DNA of 64,000 nt from Pantoea sp. RIT-PI-b (GCF_001187905.1 NZ_LGIS01000033.1:558001-622000); one strand, 5' to 3'. Numbered from the stretch's first letter, positions 43,140-51,396 are shown. A program made the numbers and translations. Notes: generated by a model not told the origin, from the sequence alone.

Positions 43140-44251
43140 GATTGCTCCTCCGCCAGTTGGCTGCGGGTTTTACCCTTGCCGGGCAGATTGATGCGGTAAT
43201 AACGCAGCAGATCGCCCGCCAGAATCAGCAGTACCACCAAACTTTCCAGAATCAGCACCACCGACGTCGGCAATCCGGTTTGGCGCTGCATCGCGCTACC
43301 GCCCACTTCCAGTCCGCCGTAAAGTATGGCGGTCGGGATCACCAGCAGCGGGTTGAGACGTGCCAGTAACGCCACCACCACGCCGATAAATCCCACGCCG
43401 CCGGAGATGCCTTCCATCAGGCGATGCTGCACGCCTAATACCGCGCACAATCCTGCCAGCGCCGCCAGGCCACCGCCGAGCAATACCGCGCTCATTTGGC
43501 GACGATTGACATCAACGCCGCTGTAGCGCGCCGCGCGCGGATTAAGACCGGCGATTTTTATTTCGAAACCGGCAGGCGTGGCGCGCATGAGCCAGAAGAC
43601 AAACACGGTGGCGACCAGCGCGATAGCGATGCCCCAATGTGCGCGCATGCCGGTCATCACAAAGGGCAGCCAGCTATCGACCGGCAATCGTGGTGTCTGC
43701 GGCAAATCGCCCGGCGCACGCATCGGACCGGAGACCAGATATTGCACGATGAACAGCGCGACATAGTTGGCCATAAGCGAAATCAGTACATCGTTGCCGC
43801 CGAAGCGAACGCGCAATGCACCGACCCAGCCGGCCCAAATCGCCCCGGCGAGAAAGGCGGCGATCAGCACCATCGGCCAGTAGAGCGGCGCCGGAATTTC
43901 CCACGGGAAACCTTGCGGCGTGCCGGAGAGCGCAATCCAGCTGGCGGCGGCGGCACCTAACAGAAAACAGCCTTCAAAGCCGATATAGCCGAGTCCGGCG
44001 CGCCACACCACAATGGTGGCCAGCGCGATCAGCATCAGCGGCGTCGACTGCACCAGGCTCAGCCCGAAACTGCGTAGCGAACCAAAAGCGGCGTCAAACA
44101 GGAAGCCGTAGGCTGAGAGCGGATTGCCACCAAACGGAATAAACAGCAAGCCGGCAATAATGAACGCGGCAACGATGCCGCAAGAACTGGTCAGCACCAG
44201 TGCCCCGGTGGATTCCGCCGGGGCCAGACGCCGTTCAAGCAGCTTCTTCAT
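43136..44251 (-). CDS. ABC transporter permease, BMP/nucleoside type (first permease)
   Basis: 371 residues with about 9 hydrophobic segments. Motifs AGLGYIGFEGCFLLGAAAAS and IAGLNPRAARYSGVDVNRRQMSAVLLGGGLAALAG are those of YufP/NupP-like permeases, the partner of the 312-residue subunit. The gene overlaps the ATPase gene by 17 bases and the second permease gene by four. Confidence 0.9.
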   Translation of the reverse strand: MKKLLERRLAPAESTGALVLTSSCGIVAAFIIAGLLFIPFGGNPLSAYGFLFDAAFGSLRSFGLSLVQSTPLMLIALATIVVWRAGLGYIGFEGCFLLGAAAASWIALSGTPQGFPWEIPAPLYWPMVLIAAFLAGAIWAGWVGALRVRFGGNDVLISLMANYVALFIVQYLVSGPMRAPGDLPQTPRLPVDSWLPFVMTGMRAHWGIAIALVATVFVFWLMRATPAGFEIKIAGLNPRAARYSGVDVNRRQMSAVLLGGGLAALAGLCAVLGVQHRLMEGISGGVGFIGVVVALLARLNPLLVIPTAILYGGLEVGGSAMQRQTGLPTSVVLILESLVVLLILAGDLLRYYRINLPGKGKTRSQLAEEQS

Positions 44252-45788
44252 GTTTGCCTCCGCTTTTTTTCAGATGCGCCCCGGCCATCAGTTCGCCGAG
44301 GCGTTCCGGCGTGGCGGCGGCGGCATCCAGCTCACCGGCAATCTGACCGCTGTACATCACCGCAATGCGATCGGAGAGATTAATAATTTCCTCCAGCTCG
44401 GCGGAGATCATCAAAATGGCGCAGCCACGATCGCGCGCGGCCAGCAAACCTTGCCACACGCTCTCAATCGCGCCGACATCCAGCCCGCGCGTCGGTTGCT
44501 CCACAATCAGCAAGCAGGGATCGCTGGCGACTTCACGGCCCAGAATCAGTTTCTGCAAATTGCCGCCGGAGAGCTTGCCCGCTTCAAAATCGGCATCCGG
44601 CGTGCGCACCGCAAATCGGGCGATGATATCGCGCGCATGTTGGCTAATACGCTGGCGGTCGAGCAGCCAGCCGCCCGCGCGGGTAAAGCTGCGTTGGCGG
44701 CCGAGCAGGGCGTTGTCGGTAATCGAAAGGTCGGTCACCGAACCTACGCCGCGCCGATCGGCCGGAATAAAACTGATGCCTTTACGACGCCGCGTGGCGG
44801 GTGAATCGTCGCTGATATCTTCGCCGTTAAGCAGAATGCGACCAGCCTCCAGCTCGCGCAAATTGAGCAACGCTTCCGCCAGCTCTGATTGCCCGTTGCC
44901 TTCTACGCCGGCAATGCCAAGGATTTCCCCAGCGGCCACGTTCAGCGAAACGCGCCAGATTTTTTGCTGTCCGCTGGCGTCGCGCACCGCGATGCTATCA
45001 ACCTGCAGCACGGTTTTACCCGGTTGGCACGGCGTTTTTTCCATGCGCAGCACCACATCGCGACCCACCATGCGGCGTGCCAGATCGCGTTCAGATGTCT
45101 CTTTAATATCGACCGAATCCACCATTTTTCCGCCGCGCATCACTGAAACGTGATCGGCGATAGCCATAATTTCATACAGTTTGTGCGTGACGATCACCAC
45201 CGAACGGCCTTCGGCGCACAGCGATTTCAGGGTCGCGAACAGCCCGGCTTTCTCTTGCGGCGTGAGCACCGCGGTGGGTTCGTCGAGAATCAGCACCTGC
45301 GCATCGCGATACAGCAGTTTGAGGATCTCCACGCGCTGCTGCACGCCAATAGGTAGATGCTGCACTTTGGCCCAGGGATCAATCGCCAGCCCGTGCTTGT
45401 CTGACAGCGCCTGCAAGCGTGCCGCCGCTGCATGCAGGTTGAGCATGCCGCTGGCGCTCTCTTTCAGCCCCAGCACCACGTTCTCCACCACGCTCATCGG
45501 CTGTACCAGCATAAATTCCTGATGCACCATCCCAATACCGCAGGCGATGGCATCGCTGGGATCGCGAAAACGCTGCGCTTTGCCATCCACCACGATGCTG
45601 CCCTCATCAGCCTGATACAGGCCATAAAGGATCTGCATCAGCGTGCTTTTCCCAGCGCCGTTTTCACCCAGCAGCGCGTGAATTTCACCCGCTTTAATGC
45701 TGAGCGAGACGTCGTCGTTAGCCACCACGCGTGCGAAGCGTTTGGTGATGTTATTAAGCGCGACGCGGATGTTTGCCGTTGCTGTCAT
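44235..45788 (-). CDS. ABC transporter ATP-binding protein, two cassettes, BMP/nucleoside type
   Basis: 517 residues. First cassette: Walker A GENGAGKST, degenerate signature LPIGVQQRVEIL, Walker B VLILDEPTAVLT. Second cassette: degenerate Walker A GVEGNGQSE, signature LSGGNLQKLIL, Walker B LLIVEQPTRGLD. This split, with one catalytic and one degenerate site, is typical for ribose, nucleoside and autoinducer-type importers. Paired with the two permeases and the BMP binding protein of the same operon. Confidence 0.94.
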   Translation of the reverse strand: MTATANIRVALNNITKRFARVVANDDVSLSIKAGEIHALLGENGAGKSTLMQILYGLYQADEGSIVVDGKAQRFRDPSDAIACGIGMVHQEFMLVQPMSVVENVVLGLKESASGMLNLHAAAARLQALSDKHGLAIDPWAKVQHLPIGVQQRVEILKLLYRDAQVLILDEPTAVLTPQEKAGLFATLKSLCAEGRSVVIVTHKLYEIMAIADHVSVMRGGKMVDSVDIKETSERDLARRMVGRDVVLRMEKTPCQPGKTVLQVDSIAVRDASGQQKIWRVSLNVAAGEILGIAGVEGNGQSELAEALLNLRELEAGRILLNGEDISDDSPATRRRKGISFIPADRRGVGSVTDLSITDNALLGRQRSFTRAGGWLLDRQRISQHARDIIARFAVRTPDADFEAGKLSGGNLQKLILGREVASDPCLLIVEQPTRGLDVGAIESVWQGLLAARDRGCAILMISAELEEIINLSDRIAVMYSGQIAGELDAAAATPERLGELMAGAHLKKSGGKHEEAA

Positions 45789-45804
45789 GAGTCGATCCCG
45801 CTTA

Positions 45805-46815
45805 TCAAACCGTTGGCTTCAGCGCGCCGCTGTCCAACTGCTGCCAAATCTGCTGGAATTTATCCCAGGCGCTGGCACTCACCAGTTTGGCATTGTAATG
45901 CTCGCTGCCGTTGACCACTGACCAAGCTTTAGCGACGGTGGGATGCCATTCGTCGCCGCCTTTAAAGGTTTTGTTTGCCACGGATTCGCCAACCTGTTCC
46001 ACCATCCAGTCGAGGTTCTGGCGGAAACTGCAGGCCACGTAGTCGGGCGCGACGTCGCGTTGATCGACATAACAGCCGATGGCTTTCACTTTCGCCGCCG
46101 CCGCGCCTTGCATCGCGCCGAGGCCGGTTACGTCGGCGGCGTGCCAAATCACATCGGCACCGTTGCCAATCATGGTGGTCGCCGCTTCGCGTCCTTTGGC
46201 CGCATTATCGTAATCGCCAGTCACCACGCCCATGCCTTTAATGCCCGGACGGGTTTTCTCTGCAGCCTGGATAAAGGCGCGCATCATCGCTTGCTGGGTC
46301 GGGTTATCGCCGCCGCCGACAAATCCTACCGCTTTACCTTTGTCTGAGATCAGCGCAGCCAGCGCGCCGGCGGCATAAGCGCCTTGCAGGTAGGCGAGGT
46401 TCACGTACTCAACGTTGCCCGGTGATTTTTCCCCTGGCTTGAAGGTTGACGCGAAGAAGTAGGTATCGGGATATTCCGGCGCGATTTCGGCGAATGCCGA
46501 ACCATATTCAAAGCTGTGACCGATGATAAGCTGGTAACCATCGTCGGCGTAGCCGCGAATAGTCTGGTCCATCTGCGCCTGCGAGACGCTTTCGCTGTGC
46601 GCCACGCTAAAACCGGCTTTTTGCAGGCTTTGCAATCCCGCATAGGCCAGCGAACTCCAGCCGCCATCAGCGACCGAACCGGGCAATAGCAGGGCGATTT
46701 TTATGCTGTTATTCGCCGCCAGCGCCTTGCGCGACAACATCGGTGCCAGCGCGGGTAATAACAGCGCGCCAGCCACTAACTTCGCAAACTTTCTGCGGGA
46801 TACGTCTGCCATCAT
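45805..46815 (-). CDS. BMP (PnrA-like) family substrate-binding protein with Tat signal
   Basis: 336 residues. The N-terminus DVSRRKFAKLVAGALLLPALAPMLSRKALA-A is a twin-arginine leader, uncommon for this family. The mature part IKIALLLPGSVADGGWSSLAYAGLQSL is the BMP/Med start, followed by GHSFEYGSAFAEIA, ANLAYLQGAYAAGALAAL-type and GFVGGGDNPTQQAMMRAFIQAA segments. Relatives bind purine nucleosides (PnrA, BmpA) or deoxyribose derivatives. AGGAG lies 5 bases before the first of two adjacent ATGs; either may be used. First gene of a seven-gene operon divergent from the LysR regulator. Confidence 0.9.
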   Translation of the reverse strand: MMADVSRRKFAKLVAGALLLPALAPMLSRKALAANNSIKIALLLPGSVADGGWSSLAYAGLQSLQKAGFSVAHSESVSQAQMDQTIRGYADDGYQLIIGHSFEYGSAFAEIAPEYPDTYFFASTFKPGEKSPGNVEYVNLAYLQGAYAAGALAALISDKGKAVGFVGGGDNPTQQAMMRAFIQAAEKTRPGIKGMGVVTGDYDNAAKGREAATTMIGNGADVIWHAADVTGLGAMQGAAAAKVKAIGCYVDQRDVAPDYVACSFRQNLDWMVEQVGESVANKTFKGGDEWHPTVAKAWSVVNGSEHYNAKLVSASAWDKFQQIWQQLDSGALKPTV

Positions 46816-46890
46816 GTGTTCTCCTGGTGTGGTTTTGATGTATTAATCACCGGAAGAGCATTATCTTAAAAGCATCATTTTTAGCACTTA

Positions 46891-46911
46891 CCGATGCCTA
46901 AAAGGCAACGC
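46891..46911. promoter_or_regulatory. LysR-type box between BMP operon and LysR gene
   Basis: The T-N11-A palindrome TGCCTAAAAGGCA (46895-46907) is the core of a 21-base sequence beginning CCGATGCCTAAAA that recurs with one mismatch in inverse orientation at 48773-48793. It lies 10 bases before the LysR ATG and about 80 bases before the BMP gene, a usual place for an autoregulated divergent LysR site. Confidence 0.75.
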
Positions 46912-46921
46912 AGGATGAAAC

Positions 46922-47821
46922 ATGCTTCAGCACCGTTTGTTTGTTTATATCGATCAGGTGGCGCGCAGCGGCTCAATCCGTAAAGCCGCCGAGCGTTTAC
47001 ACATTTCCGCCTCGGCGATTAACCGTCAGTTGATTGCGCTGGAGGAGGAGTTAGGCACGCCGCTGTTTCAACGTCTGCCGCGTAAAATGATCCTCACCGC
47101 CGCCGGTGAAGCCTTGATTCATCACGTGCGGCAGAGCTTTAAAGAGATTGAAATCGCGCAGATGAAGATCGAGGAGCTGAAAGGGCTACGGCGCGGCGAA
47201 GTGACGGTGGCGATGATGAGCGGATTGGCGGCTAACCTAATCCCGCGCGTCGCATCCGAATTTCGGCGCGCTAATCCGCGGGTAAAACTGCTGCTGCAAC
47301 AGCTCACCACCGGCGAAAATATTACCAACGCGGTGGCCAGCGGCGAGGCAGATCTGGGGATTGGTTTTGATTTCGATTTGCAGCCGGTGCATCGCAATAT
47401 TGCCAGCGTGCCGGTGCGATTGGGCGCGGTAGTGGGAGCAGGGCATCCGCTGGCGGACAAATCCAGCTTGCGCCTGAGTGATTGCCTGCCTTATCCGGTG
47501 GTGATTGCTGATAAATCGATGGTGATCCGCCCGTATCTGAACGAAGTGTTTGCACGCGCCTCGATCACTCTGCAGGCGGTTATCGAGACTAACTCGATCG
47601 AGGTGATGCGCCAGTCGGCGATGATGGATCAAACGCTGACATTTTTGACGCCGATCGATATCGAATCCGACCAGCGCAGCGGCCGACTGATCTATATCCC
47701 GGTGCGCGAACTGGCGCAGCACACGCAAACGCTGATGCTGATCGGCCACGATCGCGGCACCAGCGCGATTGGCAGCGTATTCGCCGAAACCATCAAAGGC
47801 ATGATGTCAGAATTGCGCTAA
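46922..47821 (+). CDS. LysR-family transcriptional regulator
   Basis: 299 residues. N-terminal winged helix-turn-helix (SIRKAAERLHISASAINRQLIALEEELGTPLFQR), linker helix, then the two-lobed effector domain starting near residue 90 (GEVTVAMMSGLAANLIP). Divergent from the seven-gene transporter/hydrolase operon and convergent with the creatininase gene; both outer promoters share a 21-bp box. It probably activates both when the transported compound or a product is present. That assignment rests on the shared box. Confidence 0.92.
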   Translation: MLQHRLFVYIDQVARSGSIRKAAERLHISASAINRQLIALEEELGTPLFQRLPRKMILTAAGEALIHHVRQSFKEIEIAQMKIEELKGLRRGEVTVAMMSGLAANLIPRVASEFRRANPRVKLLLQQLTTGENITNAVASGEADLGIGFDFDLQPVHRNIASVPVRLGAVVGAGHPLADKSSLRLSDCLPYPVVIADKSMVIRPYLNEVFARASITLQAVIETNSIEVMRQSAMMDQTLTFLTPIDIESDQRSGRLIYIPVRELAQHTQTLMLIGHDRGTSAIGSVFAETIKGMMSELR

Positions 47822-47824
47822 CAA

Positions 47825-47891
47825 GACGCGCAATGAATTGCGCCGCTACGGAATGTGCCGATATTTGTAGCGGCGCGATTTATCGCGCGTC
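47825..47891. repeat. Long imperfect palindrome (REP/BIME-like) between converging genes
   Basis: Two 25-base arms (47825-47849 and 47867-47891), inverted, with about four mismatches and a 17-base centre. Each arm carries GCGGCGC-type palindromic motifs next to GTAG/CTAC, like the other palindromic repeats in the window. It begins 3 bases after the LysR stop and its right arm extends 12 bases into the 3' end of the creatininase-family gene, supplying its last codons and stop. It can form a strong stem in both transcripts. Confidence 0.8.
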
Positions 47892-48704
47892 TTTGTATGC
47901 GGTTCGCTCAGTAAGAAAATCGAGATCGAAACTGTGCACCTCGCGCGCCAGTTTCAGCAGGGCGTGCGCGGCGCGATCGGTGGCGATAGCCCCGCGTTCG
48001 GCATCGGCGGCCGCGGCGTTGCCGGTGGTGCCCGAAAGGTGCAGGTCCTGTGCCATCCAGCCAAAGCCGATGCCGCCTTCGGGCGTCAAAATACCGCCGC
48101 TGGCTTCGAGCGCCACCGACGCAGAGACAAAATCATCCGCATACTGCATCTGCACCAATTCTGGATGGAGATGCAGCATCATGCTGGTCTCGGACTCTCC
48201 GCCGTGAATGCCGTGATTGAGTTCATGCGCGCTATACAGATCAGAAGCATCAATGGTGCGGAACCAGCTGGCGCTGACGGCAAACATACCGAGTTCAATG
48301 CGCAATTGGCGACAGACGATTTCCATCAGCTGCTGCTGTCCGCCGTGCGAATTCCAGAAAATCAGCTTGCGTATCCCGGCGCGCCAGGCGCTCTTCGCCA
48401 CTTCAAACCAGACTTTGCCTAACACGTCATAAGGCAAGGAAAGGGTGCCAGGATAGGCGAGATGTTCGTCCGATTTACCGATCGGCAAGGCGGGCATCAC
48501 CAGCAGTGGCAGATCGTCAGGCAGCAGTTCGACGGCGCGCTGAATAATCCCAGCGTTGATGGCCGCATCCACGCGCACCGGCAGATGCGGACCATGTTGT
48601 TCAACGGCACCAATCGGCAGGACGGCGACGATATTCGCCATATCCAGCTCACTGAATTCCCGCGTAGAGAGATCCCACCACCAGGGCGAAGACGGTTTAA
48701 GCAT
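47880..48704 (-). CDS. Creatininase-family amidohydrolase
   Basis: 274 residues from ATG 48704, which has GGAGG 5 bases upstream; an ATG four codons earlier overlaps that ribosome binding site. Family motifs: VLPIGAVEQHGPHLPVRVDAAI (Glu, His, Asp metal ligands, near residue 34), LIFWNSHGGQQQLM (His), and HAGE-equivalent HGGESETSMMLHLHPELV (Glu) near residue 160. Members open cyclic amides (creatinine, and ring lactams in pyrroloquinoline and riboflavin-type pathways). The last residues come from a palindromic repeat. Its promoter shares the LysR box with the transporter operon, so it is likely part of the same catabolic route. Confidence 0.9.
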   Translation of the reverse strand: MLKPSSPWWWDLSTREFSELDMANIVAVLPIGAVEQHGPHLPVRVDAAINAGIIQRAVELLPDDLPLLVMPALPIGKSDEHLAYPGTLSLPYDVLGKVWFEVAKSAWRAGIRKLIFWNSHGGQQQLMEIVCRQLRIELGMFAVSASWFRTIDASDLYSAHELNHGIHGGESETSMMLHLHPELVQMQYADDFVSASVALEASGGILTPEGGIGFGWMAQDLHLSGTTGNAAAADAERGAIATDRAAHALLKLAREVHSFDLDFLTERTAYKDAR

Positions 48705-48772
48705 GTTTACCTCCATTTTTTGCCCAACATAGCGGGTTGGCAGTGCAATGGAAGCAACAAAATTCGTACTGA

Positions 48773-48793
48773 GCGTTGCGTTTTAGGCATCGG
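48773..48793. promoter_or_regulatory. LysR-type box upstream of the creatininase-family gene
   Basis: Inverse copy of the 21-base sequence at 46891-46911 with one mismatch (20/21). The core on the minus strand is TGCCTAAAACGCA, again T-N11-A. It lies about 70 bases before the gene start, a usual distance for LysR activation. Confidence 0.75.
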
Positions 48794-48814
48794 AAATTTG
48801 CCGGTTCAATGCAG

Positions 48815-48834
48815 GGTGGCCATTGCAGGCCACC
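48815..48834. repeat. Short palindromic repeat, GGTnGCC family
   Basis: GGTGGCCATTGCAGGCCACC: 7-bp arms around six bases, same layout as the copies at 17988 and 36400. It lies 35 bases after the stop of the sugar-binding protein gene and may act as a weak terminator or mRNA-stabilising stem. Confidence 0.65.
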
Positions 48835-48868
48835 GACGTAACGCTAGCACCTCTGAAAATACCCGATC

Positions 48869-49792
48869 TTACTTCTGATTTTGACTGGTAAATTCCTGAT
48901 AGTTCTGCAACGTAACCGTTTGATAAGGCACCCAGTTGTAGGCTTCAGTTTGCTTACCGTTAAGCATATTGTTGGCCACATCGACTGCGCCAGTTGCCTG
49001 ACCTTTTGCATCCTGGAAAATGGTTACGGCCATTTTGCCGTTCTTGATGAACTGCAAACCATCCGGCGTGCCGTCGATACCGGCCACCAGCACATTGCTT
49101 TTCTTCAGCTGATCCAGCGCCATGATCGCGCCAATCGCCATTTCATCGTTGTTAGCGATAATGGCATTGATGTCATTGCCATCCTGCAGCCACGAAAGGG
49201 TTTTATCCACCGCTTCGTTACGCTGCCAGTTGGCGCTCTGCTTCTGGATCACTTTCAGGCCGGGATGATCTTTTACGTAATCTTCAACGGCTTTGGTGCG
49301 CTGGCGCGCTTCCTCCGTGGAGAGGGCGCCCATCAAAATCGCGATATTGCCTTTGTTGTCCAGTCGTTTTGCCAGCGCTTCGATCTCCATCTTGCCGCTC
49401 AATGCAGAGTCAGATCCCACGTAGGCCATCTTGCCACTCAACTTCACTTCGGGTTTGCGGTTAACGAAAATCAGCGGGATGTTGGCTTTTTTTGCAGCGG
49501 CAATCACCGGCATCACGCCCTGAGTATCGACCGGGTTGATAATAATCGCGTCAGCTCCCTGATTGATAAAATCATCCACCTGCTGAATCTGTAGCGAAAC
49601 ATCCCCTTTGGCATCGGCGAACTGGCTATTCAGACCTTTCTCTTTTAACTGTTTTTCCATCTGACTACGTAAGATGGAGACAAAATTCAGATCGAGGTTA
49701 GCGAGGGCGACGCCGACCATGTAGGTTTTCGCCTGGACGGTGAACACGCTAAGCAGACCACAGATTATTAATACCACTTTGATTAGTTTCAT
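48869..49792 (-). CDS. Sugar-binding periplasmic protein, ribose/rhizopine (RbsB-like) type
   Basis: 307 residues with a Sec signal peptide (1-21, VQA-K). Type I periplasmic binding fold: YMVGVALANLDLNFVSILRSQM, INPVDTQGVMPVIAAAKKANIPLIFVNR, IIANNDEMAIGAIMALDQL and VAGIDGTPDGLQFI. Closest general type is ribose, inositol/rhizopine or galactofuranose binding proteins. No ATPase or permease gene of that type is adjacent, so it must share components encoded elsewhere or act in sensing. Its promoter region carries two copies of a GalR/LacI-like operator. Confidence 0.9.
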   Translation of the reverse strand: MKLIKVVLIICGLLSVFTVQAKTYMVGVALANLDLNFVSILRSQMEKQLKEKGLNSQFADAKGDVSLQIQQVDDFINQGADAIIINPVDTQGVMPVIAAAKKANIPLIFVNRKPEVKLSGKMAYVGSDSALSGKMEIEALAKRLDNKGNIAILMGALSTEEARQRTKAVEDYVKDHPGLKVIQKQSANWQRNEAVDKTLSWLQDGNDINAIIANNDEMAIGAIMALDQLKKSNVLVAGIDGTPDGLQFIKNGKMAVTIFQDAKGQATGAVDVANNMLNGKQTEAYNWVPYQTVTLQNYQEFTSQNQK

Positions 49793-49825
49793 TTTTTATC
49801 TCTGTAGGGGAAGGTTATTATGTTA

Positions 49826-49841
49826 TTGCAACCGGGTGCAA
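49826..49841. promoter_or_regulatory. LacI/GalR-like operator, copy 1
   Basis: TTGCAACCGGGTGCAA, a near-perfect palindrome around CCGG, 34 bases before the sugar-binding protein start. The second identical copy lies 169 bp further upstream. This sequence differs from the operators of the LacI protein encoded at 27123. Confidence 0.7.
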
Positions 49842-49994
49842 AACTAATGAGATTAAGCCCAACGTGAGAGATTCGATATGCGAGGGCTTACCGTTTAAGC
49901 GTTTCCACTTTCGGATGCGGTTGAATATTAGTCAACGCTGCAAAGCGCGAAGTTAACACCCTGGTCACAAAATCATCACGATCTGCATTCATTT

Positions 49995-50010
49995 TTGCAA
50001 CCGGGTGCAA
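49995..50010. promoter_or_regulatory. LacI/GalR-like operator, copy 2
   Basis: Identical 16-bp palindrome TTGCAACCGGGTGCAA. Two operators about 16 helical turns apart fit repression by DNA looping. The regulator gene is not recognised in this window. Confidence 0.7.
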
Positions 50011-50058
50011 ATTTTACAAAAGTAGCCGTTAGCCCGACAAACTTGCCGGGCTAACAGG

Positions 50059-51051
50059 TTATTGTTCGATGCTGGTTAACAGGGCGTTTTGAATAATGCG
50101 TTGGGCTTGCAATGGGTTTTGTTCACGCTGTGCATCCTGTAAGGCGGCGATATCCAGTTTATCCAGCGCGCGATAGATGTGTTTTAAGAAACGAATCGAT
50201 AGATTGGCGGCTTCGACATGATCTTCACGGAATGGGAATTGATCGAGTTGCCACACGCCATCCCAATTGTTGATCTTCAACACATAGAAGAACTCAAAAA
50301 TCTCCGTCATATGAACGGTGCCGACCACCAAGTCGTCATCCCAGCCGCGCAGATTGTCATTCACATCCATTCCAAACAGACGACCGCGATCGATGATCAA
50401 CTGCGCGGAGTCAGCCGGAGATTCACCCGCAAACAGCGCGTGGCCGAAATCGAGCAGCACGCCGACGTTATCCAGCCCAATATCTTCAATGCCGAGCAGG
50501 GTGCGCGCAGCAGAATCCCACGTCATTTTTACCCGTGGTTCGCGGGGCTTATATTCAATGGCAAATTTGACGTCAGGATTCGCACTCGCCAGTTCGCGCA
50601 TGCCGTCCACCGCCATTTTCCACAGGTTTTTATGATCGACCTGGAACGGATAATCCCAACCATCCTGTCCCGGCCAGACTTTCACGTAGTTGGCGCCCAG
50701 TTCGCGCACTACAGTGGCGGCTTCATGCATCAAATCAAACGCCTGTTTACGGATGGCGGCATCGGGATTGGTGAAGGCACCGCGGGAGAAACGGCGCAGA
50801 TAGATCTCCGGTGTTACGCCGATCGCTTTTAATCCGGCATCTGCTAACGCTTGCTTAACCTGTGCGACCGTCACGCCTTCGGTAAACGGATAGGGCACAT
50901 CCACGTAAGAGAGGTCTTCAACGCTGCCGGCGAGTTTGATCTGATCGAGCGTACTCAGTGCAGGCCCGTAACCGTCAACGGCGTAGCGATCGATATAGTT
51001 GGCAAAGTGCCATAATCCGGCACCGAATTTCGGATACGTATAGCTACTCAT
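50059..51051 (-). CDS. Sugar isomerase/epimerase, xylose isomerase-like TIM barrel
   Basis: 330 residues. TIM-barrel metal ligands: IEYKPREPRVKMTW (Glu), VGVLLDFGHALFAGE (Asp, His), FGMDVNDNLRGWDDDL (Asp) and VWQLDQFPFRED (Asp). These blocks resemble the rhamnose/xylose isomerase-like AP endonuclease 2 superfamily. Initial segment FGAGLWHFANYIDRYAVDGYG is distinctive. No signal peptide. It probably isomerises a free or phosphorylated sugar brought in by the neighbouring binding protein. The promoter has an ATATATTC palindrome region at 51081-51111. Confidence 0.83.
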   Translation of the reverse strand: MSSYTYPKFGAGLWHFANYIDRYAVDGYGPALSTLDQIKLAGSVEDLSYVDVPYPFTEGVTVAQVKQALADAGLKAIGVTPEIYLRRFSRGAFTNPDAAIRKQAFDLMHEAATVVRELGANYVKVWPGQDGWDYPFQVDHKNLWKMAVDGMRELASANPDVKFAIEYKPREPRVKMTWDSAARTLLGIEDIGLDNVGVLLDFGHALFAGESPADSAQLIIDRGRLFGMDVNDNLRGWDDDLVVGTVHMTEIFEFFYVLKINNWDGVWQLDQFPFREDHVEAANLSIRFLKHIYRALDKLDIAALQDAQREQNPLQAQRIIQNALLTSIEQ

Positions 51052-51080
51052 AGGGCCTGCTCCTCAGAGGATTGATGGTT

Positions 51081-51111
51081 GAATATATATTCATACATGG
51101 TTATATATTCC
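51081..51111. promoter_or_regulatory. AT-rich palindrome in the isomerase promoter
   Basis: GAATATATATTC (51081-51092) is a perfect 12-bp palindrome, and TATATATTC recurs at 51102-51110, forming an inverted repeat of 9-base arms with the first half. It lies 30-60 bases before the isomerase start. Regulator unknown. Confidence 0.5.
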
Positions 51112-51396
51112 ATTCTGCGCCTCGTGCTGCGCAGTTAACCAGCAATCAATAGTGAAAGTGCAGGTTTAATCACAGATTATTTTCATGCCTGGAAGACCAA
51201 CACCTTGACGCTTTAAAGGGGTTGGGGCACGACAGCAACGCCAGGTCTTCGGTTCCACTTGCTCGTTTTCAGGGCAAAGAGTGCACCATTAGCTCACATT
51301 TCAATCATTGTTCTCTGCTAAAAATGGCTATCTGCTTCATCTGTTGTAAGCCTGTTTACCACCCTGAATCGCGTCATTACTTGCTGCACCAGAAAT
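51112..51396 (+). other. Gene-poor gap with possible structured element
   Basis: No credible gene; the one short open frame here lacks a ribosome binding site. At 51188-51250 there are two nested pairings: CCTGG (51188) with CCAGG (51241), and CCAACACC (51197-51204) with GGGGTTGG (51218-51225); GAAGACC / GGTCTTC offers an alternative. It does not match a riboswitch that I know. Confidence 0.35.

Noticed and set aside
47833..48422. Open frames on the + strand opposite the creatininase-family gene
   Set aside because: Shadows of the clear minus-strand gene with conserved metal motifs.
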